Part shown: positions 1 to 8,728 of the stretch, one piece after another
Layout of the letters: each line of letters opens with the position of its first letter
Numbering within the stretch: the first letter of the stretch is position 1
DNA from: Veillonella ratti
GTDB lineage: Bacteria; Bacillota; Negativicutes; Veillonellales; Veillonellaceae
NCBI RefSeq assembly: GCF_003992115.1
Contig: NZ_RQUX01000020.1
Coordinates: 1 to 44,949 of the forward strand
DNA length: 44,949 nucleotides
Direction of reading: 5' to 3'
Program-made: the position numbers and the translations under genes
Notes under the pieces: model-generated
Seen by the model: only the letters and a program-made list of their open reading frames with translations
Told to the model about the DNA's origin: nothing
Database searches by the model: none

Positions 1-352
1 GATAAATGTATCACTATTGCATCACATCGTATAAAATAAATAAAACTGTATAAATCAAGACTATTCCTACTTAATTAATTTTATAATAAGTTGGATATTA
101 TAATTTTTGACATTAAAATTTCACGAACTGAATAGTGTCATTGAATCACTTAAATTTTGATGCTATTATAAAATTAAGATGAAATATAAAGGAATTCAAA
201 TTGAAACGGGAATAATATTATATTTAATTACTTATGGTATTCAGCATTAATGTTTAATGCTAGATATAGAGTTACACAATAATAGGAGGATGATATAGCA
301 GTACAGTAAGACCACTTATTTATTTCGTTGTGAGGGATAAAGGGGAACGATT
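1..352. other. AT-rich upstream region, no gene seen
   Basis: This stretch is strongly AT-rich and has no convincing reading frame on either strand. It should hold the promoter and 5' leader of the adhesin gene. A TTGACA at 107-112 has only a weak -10 (AATAGT at 131-136), so no promoter is called. The ribosome binding site of the adhesin (AAAGGGGA) lies just before the ATG at 353. Confidence 0.5.
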
Positions 353-3300
353 ATGAATAGGCTTTACAAGGTTATATGGAGTAAAGTAAGTAATCAGTAT
401 GTTGTAGTATCTGAATTGGCACGGAAATGTACAAAGAATTCCAGTAGTTCGGTAGGGGCAGTTCGTAAGGTAGGTGTGTTACTAGCCGCTTTGGCACTAA
501 CTGCTGGTATAAGTGGAATAAGTGTAGATGCAGCGACTAACAGTAGCTGGATAACAGCAACTGATGCAAATGGTAACTTTACCGCTCATATTGATACGGA
601 AAATACCATGGGGCAGTATGCTAAGACAAATACTGTTGTAGGCGATGGTAATACGGTTAACACTAGTAATAATGATGTTACCGGCGATAAAAACACTTTG
701 GGATCATCCAGTGGTTATGATTACGTTATTGGAGATGGTAATGCTATTTCAGTATTAAAGTATTCATGGATTATTGGCAATAATAATCAGATTTTTACCA
801 CACCAAATGGATTCTATAGAGATTATAAAGATACGATTATTTTTGGTAATAATAATACATCTGCGAAGCAGATTAGTAAAAGTATTTTTATAGGGAGTAA
901 CAATAAGGTTTCCCAAGATATTAATGGCTCTATTGCGATTGGTAATGGTATGGAATTCGGCAAAAATACAGATGATTCCGTTGTAATTGGGCATGGAGCC
1001 AAAAATGGACCATTCCCGACAGAAACACCAAATTATTGGCCGGGTAGTAATGGCTCAGTAGTAATTGGTAAGGATGCAACTAATGAATCTCCTTACAGTA
1101 TCGTCATTGGTGCCGATGCCAAGATGGGCAATACCATAAATTCCAGTGGTCGAGGAATTGTCATCGGTACAAGTGTCTCCATTGGCGATAAAGCAGAGAA
1201 TTCCATTGCCATAGGCACAGACGGCACCAGAGTCGACGATGAGACCGACTGGACGGTTGCTATGGGGACTAATATTAAAGTAGGGAAGGAATCTGACCAC
1301 TCTATTGCAATCGGTGGGATTTCTGCCAGTATTGGGAATGATGCTCCGCATAGTGCAGCTATAGGTTCTTTTTCAAAAGTTTATGATGGCACATGGTTTG
1401 GGTCAGCTATTGGCTATTCCGCAAAAGTTAATGGGCGATCCAGTATTGCTCTCGGTCATGAGGCAAGAATTGGTACGGATGAAAAGATAAGTCGCTATGC
1501 AGTTGCTTTGGGTTATCAATCTAAGGTCGGGGGAAGTGCTGAAAATGGTATAGCTGTTGGTAATGGCGCTACTGTTAAAGATGGTGCACAAAGTGGTCTG
1601 GCTATTGGTGTAGGTGCTAAATCGAATTCTATGAGCTCGATTGCCATTGGTTCGAGTGCAAGTGCTACTGGCTCAAATAACTTTGCCTTTGGTACCGGCG
1701 CTGCTGTTAGTACAAAAGGGGGAAATCCTAGTAACTCAATAGCATTGGGGTATCATACTAAAGTTAATACCGGTTATAGTGTGGCTGTGGGTAGTGAAGC
1801 AGAGATTGCCGAACGCGCTGATCGTTCATCTTTATTTGGTTATAAATCTACGACTCAGAGTAAATATGCAAGTATTATAGGTGCAGAGTCGACGATTGGC
1901 ACTAACTCAGATAATTCTTTCATTGGTGGTTATAAAGCGGCGGTATCAAACAATGCGAAATGGGCTACAGTAGTGGGCTCTGAGGCAAGTGTTAGTCATT
2001 TCGGTGGGACGGCAATTGGCTACCAAGCAGCTATTGAAGCAAATACCAGTTATAGTGCGGCTTTAGGCTATGGTAGTAAAGTAAAAGTTGATGATATGTT
2101 TACATATTCAAAATTAACCGCGTTTAAAAAGGAACTTGGAGATTTCTATAATCAACAGTGGAATATTTCTGGTAGTGATGGTTCTTATGGTATTCTCTCG
2201 GTAGGCGCCGGAACCGATAGACGTCGTATTATCAATGTTGCCAAAGGTCGCATTTCTTCTAATTCCTACGACGCCATCAACGGCCAACAAATCTACCACT
2301 TAACCAATGACTTAACTGCCCAAATTGCAGCAGCTGGTGGCCGTGTAGCACCTGGCACAAATATTGCATCCGTTGATGAAGGTCTTGATAAGGACGGCAA
2401 GAAACAATATACTGTTAATGCTAAAGGAGCCAGTGTAAGTGCAGACAATAACTTCGTTTTGACACCAACAGAAAATAAAGAAACTAATGTCACCGATTAC
2501 AACCTTAAACTCAATGATATCGTAACAATCGGGGAAATCAAAGAAGGCAATAATCCTATTAAAATCGACGGCACGAAGGGTTATATTACGGGATTAACAA
2601 ATAAAACACTTGACGTTGCTGATTTTGCCAAAGTTGGTCGTGCCGCAACGGAAGAACAATTAAGTGCCGCTATGTCTGATATTGAACAAAAATCCTATAA
2701 AGGCTGGAAGGTATCGGCTAATGGTACTGAAGGTGTTGCCGTAGCTAGCAATGATAAAGTAGACTTCTCCGGTAAAGAAGTAGAGGGTCATAAGAACATC
2801 GTAGTGACTCAAGACAAAACAAACTTAACCTTTGACCTCAACACAAGTATTAATGTAGGGACCGGTGACAATAAGGTAACCATTGACGGCGATAATGCTA
2901 GTGTACAAGTAGGTAGTGGAGATACTAAAATATCCCTTGATGGCAAAACAGGAAATGCAACTGTCGGTAAAGTTAATGTCGATGGTGCTGCCGGGGAAGT
3001 TAAAGGCTTAACGAATCTAAAACTTGATGGTAAAGACTTTGCAACCGTAGGTCGTGCCGCAACTGAAGAACAATTAAATGCAGCCATTACGGACATTAAT
3101 AACAAAGCGTATACGGGTTGGAACATATCCGCCAATGAAGAAAACCTATCAAAAGTAGATAAAGATACTACCATAGACTTTGGCGGCTATATAAATGCGG
3201 AAGGCAACCAGAACGTATTTGTACGCAAAGACAATGCAAAACTAAAATTTGGCCTTAACAATAAGATTACTATCGGGGAAGGTAATACAAAAGCTGTCAT

Positions 3301-4225
3301 TAACGGTGAAGCCGGTACCTTCAACTTAGGCACTGAAGAAGGCAAAGCTGTATCCCTCAACGGCACCACCGGTATGGGTGAAGTCGGGGTTATTGCCTTA
3401 AATGGTGCTGACGGTGAAGTTACAGGTTTAACGAATACTACGCTTCAAGCCGAAGATTTTGCCACCGTAGGTCGTGCCGCTACTGAAGAACAACTTCAAG
3501 GCGTGAATGAACAAGTTATTAACAACAGCAACGCTATCGTTAATCTCGGCGGCAAAGTGAACGAATTAGACAACCGTATCGATAAAGTAGGTGCCGGTGC
3601 CGCCGCGTTGGCAGCCCTTCATCCTTTAGACTTTGATCCGGATGATAAATGGGACGTTACCGCCGGTTACGGTCACTACCGTGGTGAAAACTCTGTAGCC
3701 TTGGGTGCTTTCTATCGTCCTAACGAAGACACTATGTTTAGCGTAGGCGGCACGATAGGTAACGGTAACAGCATGGTAAATGCAGGGATTTCCCTTAAAG
3801 TCGGTCAAGGTAACAATGTGTCGACCTCTAAGGTAGCCATGGCGAAAGAAATTAAAGATTTGCGCCGAGAATTGGAAGCCTTGAAATCGGCGATGCTCGA
3901 CTCTAATGCAGGTCGTAAGATTGACACATCCAAATTGCAACTCTTCCCGGATGTACCACAGAATCATTGGGCCTATGAATACGTTTCCGTACTCGCCGGT
4001 AATGGCATGATTAAGGGCTATCCTGATGGTACATACGATGGTAATCGTCCGATGACACGTTATGAATTTGCATCTATGCTTTATAACGCCATGCTTAACG
4101 GAGCAACTTTATCGGATAAAATCTTAACCGAATTTGCGCCTGAACTGGAACGCTTCACGGTAGACGCAGTTCATACAGATAAAGATGGCAATCCGACGGT
4201 AGAACGTGTTCGTGTAAAAAAATAA
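353..4225 (+). CDS. Trimeric autotransporter adhesin (YadA-like) with C-terminal SLH domain
   Basis: This is a surface adhesin of the type V secretion (YadA/Hia) family, 1290 residues. It begins with an extended signal peptide (ESPR type, MNRLYKVIWSKVSNQYVVVS), followed by a hydrophobic core and a likely cleavage near residue 60. Residues about 94-580 are Hep_Hag head repeats of the form S-x-A-I-G-x-x-A. A neck (AINGQQIYHL) follows near residue 641. The stalk carries three copies of a GRAATEEQL-containing unit. A YadA anchor barrel lies at about 1075-1155 (GYGHYRGENSVALGAFYRP). A short coiled coil (about 1163-1182) and an SLH domain (about 1197-1246, FPDVPQNHWAYEY) come after the barrel. In Negativicutes, SLH domains on outer-membrane proteins bind modified peptidoglycan, so this adhesin probably tethers itself to the wall. 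The host ligand is unknown. The gene is monocistronic with its own terminator. Confidence 0.93.
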   Translation: MNRLYKVIWSKVSNQYVVVSELARKCTKNSSSSVGAVRKVGVLLAALALTAGISGISVDAATNSSWITATDANGNFTAHIDTENTMGQYAKTNTVVGDGNTVNTSNNDVTGDKNTLGSSSGYDYVIGDGNAISVLKYSWIIGNNNQIFTTPNGFYRDYKDTIIFGNNNTSAKQISKSIFIGSNNKVSQDINGSIAIGNGMEFGKNTDDSVVIGHGAKNGPFPTETPNYWPGSNGSVVIGKDATNESPYSIVIGADAKMGNTINSSGRGIVIGTSVSIGDKAENSIAIGTDGTRVDDETDWTVAMGTNIKVGKESDHSIAIGGISASIGNDAPHSAAIGSFSKVYDGTWFGSAIGYSAKVNGRSSIALGHEARIGTDEKISRYAVALGYQSKVGGSAENGIAVGNGATVKDGAQSGLAIGVGAKSNSMSSIAIGSSASATGSNNFAFGTGAAVSTKGGNPSNSIALGYHTKVNTGYSVAVGSEAEIAERADRSSLFGYKSTTQSKYASIIGAESTIGTNSDNSFIGGYKAAVSNNAKWATVVGSEASVSHFGGTAIGYQAAIEANTSYSAALGYGSKVKVDDMFTYSKLTAFKKELGDFYNQQWNISGSDGSYGILSVGAGTDRRRIINVAKGRISSNSYDAINGQQIYHLTNDLTAQIAAAGGRVAPGTNIASVDEGLDKDGKKQYTVNAKGASVSADNNFVLTPTENKETNVTDYNLKLNDIVTIGEIKEGNNPIKIDGTKGYITGLTNKTLDVADFAKVGRAATEEQLSAAMSDIEQKSYKGWKVSANGTEGVAVASNDKVDFSGKEVEGHKNIVVTQDKTNLTFDLNTSINVGTGDNKVTIDGDNASVQVGSGDTKISLDGKTGNATVGKVNVDGAAGEVKGLTNLKLDGKDFATVGRAATEEQLNAAITDINNKAYTGWNISANEENLSKVDKDTTIDFGGYINAEGNQNVFVRKDNAKLKFGLNNKITIGEGNTKAVINGEAGTFNLGTEEGKAVSLNGTTGMGEVGVIALNGADGEVTGLTNTTLQAEDFATVGRAATEEQLQGVNEQVINNSNAIVNLGGKVNELDNRIDKVGAGAAALAALHPLDFDPDDKWDVTAGYGHYRGENSVALGAFYRPNEDTMFSVGGTIGNGNSMVNAGISLKVGQGNNVSTSKVAMAKEIKDLRRELEALKSAMLDSNAGRKIDTSKLQLFPDVPQNHWAYEYVSVLAGNGMIKGYPDGTYDGNRPMTRYEFASMLYNAMLNGATLSDKILTEFAPELERFTVDAVHTDKDGNPTVERVRVKK
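2621..3498 (+). repeat. Three stalk repeat units inside the adhesin gene
   Basis: A conserved segment encoding DFA-x-VGRAATEEQL occurs at about 2621-2664, 3035-3078 and 3455-3498, spaced 138 and 140 codons apart. Each copy is followed by a stalk passage, and the first two are followed by a Y-x-GW-x-(V/I)-SAN motif. The units look like duplicated stalk modules. Near-identical DNA at the cores could support unit loss or gain by recombination. Confidence 0.8.
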
Positions 4226-4281
4226 TCAAATCGTGAAAAATTTTATAATTTTGCCGAACAACCGGTAAATAGGTAAAAAAT

Positions 4282-4335
4282 AGCCTGCATCTGGGGTGGT
4301 GTACACCTCGGATGTAGGCTGTTTTGCATTTTCAT
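4282..4335 (+). terminator. Rho-independent terminator of the adhesin gene
   Basis: Arms 4282-4298 and 4304-4320 form a 17-bp stem with a few G-U pairs and a 5-nt loop. A T-rich tail (GTTTTGCATTTT) follows. It lies 56 bp past the adhesin stop codon. Confidence 0.85.
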
Positions 4336-4408
4336 TGACAATAGTTCATCTGAGAATTACAAAAACTCAATTTTTACATAAACTTTACAAATGAAAAGTG
4401 TAATGTTG

Positions 4409-4438
4409 TTAACCACGATTGCCAATTCGTGTTATACT
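4409..4438 (+). promoter_or_regulatory. Probable moaB promoter
   Basis: A -10 box TATACT (4433-4438) is preceded by TTAACC (4409-4414) with an 18-bp spacer. Transcription would start near 4445, so in-frame ATG codons upstream of that point, such as 4391, are unlikely starts. A second TTGACA at 4335-4340 has only a weak -10. Confidence 0.5.
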
Positions 4439-4501
4439 AAGAGTAAAGGCTTTGTAAATTATCAAGATAGTGTAAAATGTATTTGTGTGGAGGAGTCGAA
4501 C

Positions 4502-4999
4502 ATGTCCTTACAAGAAGTCTCAGAACGACCTTTGGTACTCGGCGTTTTGACCGTATCGGATACCCGTACACCGGAAACCGATAAGGGCGGCGACACGGTT
4601 GTTCAACTAATCGAGGAAGGAGGCCATATTGTAAAAGTCAGGACGATTGTACCTGATGATTTTACAAGAATTTCCGAAGTATTGCAACGTTGGATTGCAA
4701 TCGAAAGTCTGGATGCTGTTATTTTAACAGGCGGTACAGGCATAGCCAAGCGTGATGTATCGATTGAAGCAGTGGAGTCACTGTGCACTAAAATAATTCC
4801 GGGATTTGGTGAATTATTCAGATATTTAAGCTTCACCGAAGATATCGGCACGAGAGCCATTGCGTCGCGAGCAACGGCCGGTGTAAGTTCCGATGTATTG
4901 CTTATTTCATTGCCCGGATCGGTTGGCGCCGTTACACTCGGCATGACCAAATTAGTATTGCCTGAAATTCGTCACTTAGTTTTTGAAATCAATAAATAG
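4502..4999 (+). CDS. moaB: MoaB/MogA-type molybdopterin biosynthesis protein
   Basis: This 165-residue protein belongs to the MoaB/MogA molybdopterin adenylyltransferase family, which activates molybdopterin with ATP before molybdate insertion. The sequence shows the family nucleotide/molybdopterin site TGGTG followed by an RD dipeptide (GGTGIAKRDVS), an early VSDTRT motif and a C-terminal LPGS-x-GAV motif. The ATG at 4502 is chosen because GGAGGAG sits just upstream and because the likely promoter lies after the more distal in-frame ATG at 4391. No other molybdenum cofactor gene is in the window, so it stands alone here. MoaB and MogA are hard to separate without alignment. Confidence 0.9.
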   Translation: MSLQEVSERPLVLGVLTVSDTRTPETDKGGDTVVQLIEEGGHIVKVRTIVPDDFTRISEVLQRWIAIESLDAVILTGGTGIAKRDVSIEAVESLCTKIIPGFGELFRYLSFTEDIGTRAIASRATAGVSSDVLLISLPGSVGAVTLGMTKLVLPEIRHLVFEINK

Positions 5000-5032
5000 C
5001 AAGTACCACAATCATAAGTTATGGAGGATATT

Positions 5033-5662
5033 ATGGCTTTTCATTTAAAAGGCAAGGAAGAAAAATTTTTCAACATTTTAAATAATCATGTTTCACTATG
5101 CCATGACGCATCCGTTGTTATGGAGCAGGCATTTAAAAATGAATTACCTAAAGAAGAAGCACTCCGCGTAATCGATCAGAAAGAAAAAGAAGCCGATCAA
5201 TTGGTGAACCAAACGATTGAACAGTTGCGTTCCACTTTTATTACTCCAATGGATCGTGAAGATATTCAACAACTCATTGAACAGTTGGATATTACCTTGG
5301 ATAGCATGAAAGACATTATGGATAAAATGTGTATGTATAATGTAGGCCAACCTACCAAAGGTGCTATCCGTTTAATTGAAATTGTGCAGAAATGCTTAAA
5401 ACATATTACAAAATCCATTTCTTATATGAATAGTCTTAAGAAGAATCATGTTCGTGTAGAAGGCCGCGTGCTTGAAGTACTTCGTTTGGAAGAAGAAGCT
5501 GACGCCGTATATCATGAAGAAATGGCCATTTTATTCCGCGATTGTAAAGATCCGATTGAAATCATCAAATGGAAGGAAATCCTCAGCTCCATGGAAGAAG
5601 TCATTGACGGTTGCAAGGATTTGGTCGGTACATTCCGCCGGGTTGTATTGAAGTATGCTTGA
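5033..5662 (+). CDS. DUF47 family PhoU-like protein, partner of phosphate transporter
   Basis: This 209-residue, predominantly helical and charged protein matches the DUF47/YkaA (TIGR00153) family, which resembles PhoU. Such proteins are commonly encoded next to PiT transporters and are thought to modulate them. The start ATG at 5033 has GGAGG at 5023-5027; an ATG at 5021 would leave no room for a ribosome binding site. The 3' end overlaps the transporter gene by 8 bp, which suggests translational coupling. The precise biochemical role is not known. Confidence 0.9.
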   Translation: MAFHLKGKEEKFFNILNNHVSLCHDASVVMEQAFKNELPKEEALRVIDQKEKEADQLVNQTIEQLRSTFITPMDREDIQQLIEQLDITLDSMKDIMDKMCMYNVGQPTKGAIRLIEIVQKCLKHITKSISYMNSLKKNHVRVEGRVLEVLRLEEEADAVYHEEMAILFRDCKDPIEIIKWKEILSSMEEVIDGCKDLVGTFRRVVLKYA

Positions 5663-6656
5663 TCATTGGTTTGTATGGCTGGTGGTACTCTTAGCATTGG
5701 CTTTTGACTATATTAACGGGTTCCATGATACGGCCAACGCCATTGCTACATCCGTATCGACGCGAGCCATTTCACCTAAAAAAGCGGTTATGATGACGGC
5801 GGTCCTCAATTTCGTGGGGGCTCTCGTAAGTACCGGTGTCGCTAAGACCATCGGCGGTGATTTAGTTATGTCCGCTAATTTAATTAATGCGGAAGTTATC
5901 AGTGCGGCCCTCTTGGGCGCTATCATTTGGAACTTGGTTACATGGTGGTACGGAATTCCGAGTTCTTCGTCACACGCCCTTATCGGCGGTGTTATCGGCG
6001 CGGTTATGGTGGCTGTCGGTCATGAAGCCCTTAACTTTAACGGCATCGGTAAAATTTTCCTATCACTCGTACTATCGCCGATTATTGCCATGATTTTAGG
6101 CTATATTATCATGCACATCTTGTTGTTCCTGTTCGGTAGTTTCTCGCCGATTGCTTTGAATGACAGATTCCGCAATATGCAGCTTTTATCCGCGACCTTA
6201 ATGGCGTTTTCCCATGGTTCCAATGATGCTCAGAAGGCGATGGGGATTATTACCTTAACCTTACTTAGCGGCGGTTATATCGATACTTTGGATGTACCGA
6301 CTTGGGTAAAAGTAGCCTGTGCGTCCGCTATGGCCTTAGGTACGGCAGCCGGCGGTTGGCGTATTATCAGTACCATGGGTACTAAGATTTTTAAATTGGA
6401 AAGCATCAACGGCTTTGCCGCCGATTTGAACTCCGCTATTACGATTTTTACCGCTACTTTCTTACACTTACCGGTATCGACCACGCACGTTGTGAGCGGA
6501 TCGATTATGGGGGTAGGGACGGCCAAACGTGTTAAGGCCGTAAACTGGGGTGTAGCGCGCTCCATGGTATTAGCTTGGTTTGTGACCATTCCGTTAAGTG
6601 CCATTATGTCAGGCATAGCCTATTTAGCAATCGATATGATTCGCGAAATTTTATAA
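5655..6656 (+). CDS. pit: PiT family inorganic phosphate transporter
   Basis: This 333-residue integral membrane protein is a low-affinity phosphate:cation symporter of the PiT (PF01384) family. Two copies of the family signature are visible: GFHDTANAIATSVSTRA near the N-terminus and GSNDAQKAMG near the middle, the expected inverted duplication. About nine or ten hydrophobic segments are present. It overlaps the DUF47 gene by 8 bp and ends before a clear terminator, so the two form a bicistronic unit. PiT permeases usually co-transport a metal-phosphate complex. Confidence 0.95.
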   Translation: MLDHWFVWLVVLLALAFDYINGFHDTANAIATSVSTRAISPKKAVMMTAVLNFVGALVSTGVAKTIGGDLVMSANLINAEVISAALLGAIIWNLVTWWYGIPSSSSHALIGGVIGAVMVAVGHEALNFNGIGKIFLSLVLSPIIAMILGYIIMHILLFLFGSFSPIALNDRFRNMQLLSATLMAFSHGSNDAQKAMGIITLTLLSGGYIDTLDVPTWVKVACASAMALGTAAGGWRIISTMGTKIFKLESINGFAADLNSAITIFTATFLHLPVSTTHVVSGSIMGVGTAKRVKAVNWGVARSMVLAWFVTIPLSAIMSGIAYLAIDMIREIL

Positions 6657-6737
6657 AAATTCGCTGAATATCTTGTAAAATTGAATAGATATGTTATTGC
6701 AATTACACACTGTATTGTCTATAATGTAAGTAATAGA

Positions 6738-6767
6738 AAAAATGCTCGAGATTTGAGCATTTTTTTG
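6738..6767 (+). terminator. Rho-independent terminator after the phosphate transporter
   Basis: AAAAATGCTC (6738-6747) pairs perfectly with GAGCATTTTT (6755-6764) around a 7-nt loop, and the 3' arm runs into a T-tract. Confidence 0.9.
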
Positions 6768-6783
6768 TGAACTCAATGTATAC

Positions 6784-6806
6784 TAAGATTGTATTGTTCA
6801 ATCTTA
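6784..6806. promoter_or_regulatory. Palindromic operator candidate upstream of Rrf2-cydAB
   Basis: A perfect inverted repeat, TAAGATTG-N7-CAATCTTA, spans 23 bp and lies 57 bp before the Rrf2 start. A -10-like GATAAT at 6830-6835 would put the -35 region at the right edge of the palindrome. Rrf2 regulators bind dyad sites of this size and often autoregulate, so this is a good candidate operator. There is no T-tract, so it is not a terminator. Confidence 0.55.
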
Positions 6807-6863
6807 CAAAAGGGAAAGCGAATTATTGGGATAATGATTCGAATTAGGATTTAGGGGGTCACA

Positions 6864-7328
6864 ATGAAACTTAACCAAGCAACAGATTATGCATTCCGGA
6901 TGGTTTTGCATATGTCGCTCCTGCCGAATGGGACTAAAATTACCGGCGGTGAGCTCGCCAAAGCGCAGAAAATTCCGGATCGATTCCTTCTCAAAATTAT
7001 GAGAAATTTAATATCAGGCAATATTATGCAATCGTTCCGCGGTGTGGATGGCGGTTTTGCCTTAGCACGTAAACCTAAAGAAATCACTTTATTAGATGTT
7101 ATAGAAGCTGTAGAAGGGGCAACCTATTTGCAGCGGTGTTTGTATGATAGTGAAACTTGTTCCCGTGGTTGTCACGGTAATTGTTCGGTACAAGAGCAAT
7201 TTTGTCAAATTCAAGGCCATTTAGTTAAGGAACTACAAGCTGTGGATTTTGAAACCTTGGCGAAACGTGAACGAGAAATACATTTACAGAGAGTTTGTCC
7301 ATCGAAGGCGCAAGCGCGCGATTTATAA
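6864..7328 (+). CDS. Rrf2 family transcriptional regulator, cysteine-rich
   Basis: This 154-residue protein is an Rrf2-family winged-helix regulator (IscR/NsrR relatives). The N-terminus (MKLNQATDYAFRMVLHMS) and the segment IPDRFLLKIMRNL-x-x-x-x are typical of the DNA-binding domain. Cysteines at 92, 99, 103, 107 and 114 lie where IscR and NsrR hold an iron-sulfur cluster, so it may sense oxygen, nitric oxide or cluster status. It begins after GGGGG at 6853-6857 and ends 17 bp before cydA, so it is probably co-transcribed with the oxidase. Control of cydAB and autoregulation through the upstream palindrome are inferences from position. Confidence 0.9.
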   Translation: MKLNQATDYAFRMVLHMSLLPNGTKITGGELAKAQKIPDRFLLKIMRNLISGNIMQSFRGVDGGFALARKPKEITLLDVIEAVEGATYLQRCLYDSETCSRGCHGNCSVQEQFCQIQGHLVKELQAVDFETLAKREREIHLQRVCPSKAQARDL

Positions 7329-7345
7329 GTGAGGAGGTTTTACGT

Positions 7346-8728
7346 ATGATGGAAGCATTACTGTTAGCTCGATGGCAATTTGCCTTGACATCGATCTATC
7401 ACTGGCTGTTCGTTCCGGTAACTCTGGGGATGACAGTAGTCGTTGCATGTTTGGAAATTACCTATGTATCGACAAACAATGAAGTTTACAAAAAAATGGC
7501 AAAGTTCTGGGGGAAATTATTTTTAATCAATTTTGCCATGGGTGTTGTAACCGGTATCGTACAGGAGTTCCACTTCGGTATGAACTGGGCTGAATATTCC
7601 CGTTTCATGGGTGATATCTTCGGCGCACCACTTGCTTTGGAAGCTTTAACGGCTTTCTTCCTTGAATCCACTTTTATGGGTGCTTGGATTTTCGGCTGGG
7701 ACAAATTGTCCGCTAAAGCTCATGCGGTTGTAGCCGTATTGGTAGCTATCGGTACCAACTTATCCGCTTTCTGGATTTTGGTGGCCAGCTCTTTTATGCA
7801 GCATCCGGTTGGTTATGTGATTCGTAATGGCCGTGCAGAAATGCAGGACTTCGGCGTTATTTTGAGCAACGGTTATGTACCGGGTCAATTCAGCCATATT
7901 TTCTTTGCCGGTCTCATGACTGCAGGCGTTATCATCGCATCTATCAGTGCTTGGCACATTCTCCGCAATAATGCGGTAGATTTCTACAAACGCTCTATTA
8001 AATGGGGCTTAGTTTTCACCATTATCGGCGGTGTTTTAGTTGCCGGTGCCGGTCACTTACATGGCCAGTATGTAACTAAAGTACAACCTATGAAAATTGC
8101 ATCCGTTGAAGGTCTTTGGGACACAACTAAAGGTGCATCTTTCAGTTTAGTTGCTTCGATTGATGAAAAAAATCAGGTAACTAACAGTGCTATCGAAATT
8201 CCAGGTTTACTCAGCTTCATCGCTACTGATGACTTCAACGGCGAAATGAAAGGTATGAAAGACCTTCAGAATGCTGATGTACAGAAATATGGTCCTGGGG
8301 ACTATATCCCACATGTAACTTCCATGTACTGGACATTCCGTGCCATGATTTTCTCCGGCTCTTTAGTATTGTTGGTAGCTATCATTGCCTTCGCAATGAA
8401 CCGTGCCGGCAAATTGGAACAATCCCGCGGTATGTTACAACTCGTATTCTGGATGTTACCATTCCCTTACATTGCTAATGCAACCGGCTGGTATGTTGCT
8501 GAAATGGGTCGTCAACCATGGATCGTTTACGGCTTACAGAAAACAGCTGACGGTGTATCCAGCACTGTAACGGCTGCTGAAGTTTGGACTACTATTATTG
8601 GTTTCTCCGCTGTTTATATCTTGGCAGCGATTGCAGCTCTTTACTTAGCTGTTAAACACATTAAAAAAGGTCCTGAAGGCAATCCGTCTCATGATATCGA
8701 AGGAGAGGAGGCAGCATTATGGAAGTAA
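7346..8728 (+). CDS. cydA: Cytochrome bd ubiquinol oxidase subunit I
   Basis: This 460-residue membrane protein is the haem-bearing subunit of cytochrome bd oxidase, which reduces oxygen with quinol electrons. Expected ligands are visible: His19, His184 and Met387 (in WYVAEMGRQPW), plus the conserved acidic pair Glu99 and Glu107. The quinol loop near 245-300 is short, as in many Firmicutes. The start at 7346 follows GAGGAGG with good spacing; an upstream in-frame ATG at 7295 lies inside the Rrf2 gene. The gene overlaps cydB by 10 bp. In an anaerobe this oxidase probably scavenges oxygen. No cydDC genes occur in the window. Confidence 0.96.
   Translation: MMEALLLARWQFALTSIYHWLFVPVTLGMTVVVACLEITYVSTNNEVYKKMAKFWGKLFLINFAMGVVTGIVQEFHFGMNWAEYSRFMGDIFGAPLALEALTAFFLESTFMGAWIFGWDKLSAKAHAVVAVLVAIGTNLSAFWILVASSFMQHPVGYVIRNGRAEMQDFGVILSNGYVPGQFSHIFFAGLMTAGVIIASISAWHILRNNAVDFYKRSIKWGLVFTIIGGVLVAGAGHLHGQYVTKVQPMKIASVEGLWDTTKGASFSLVASIDEKNQVTNSAIEIPGLLSFIATDDFNGEMKGMKDLQNADVQKYGPGDYIPHVTSMYWTFRAMIFSGSLVLLVAIIAFAMNRAGKLEQSRGMLQLVFWMLPFPYIANATGWYVAEMGRQPWIVYGLQKTADGVSSTVTAAEVWTTIIGFSAVYILAAIAALYLAVKHIKKGPEGNPSHDIEGEEAALWK

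Noticed and set aside
764-3967. Open frames on the minus strand across the adhesin gene
   Set aside because: They mirror the repetitive adhesin codons, lack ribosome binding sites and show no recognisable protein features.
4391-4501. N-terminally longer moaB start at 4391
   Set aside because: The predicted promoter lies downstream of it, no ribosome binding site precedes it, and the extra residues do not match the family.
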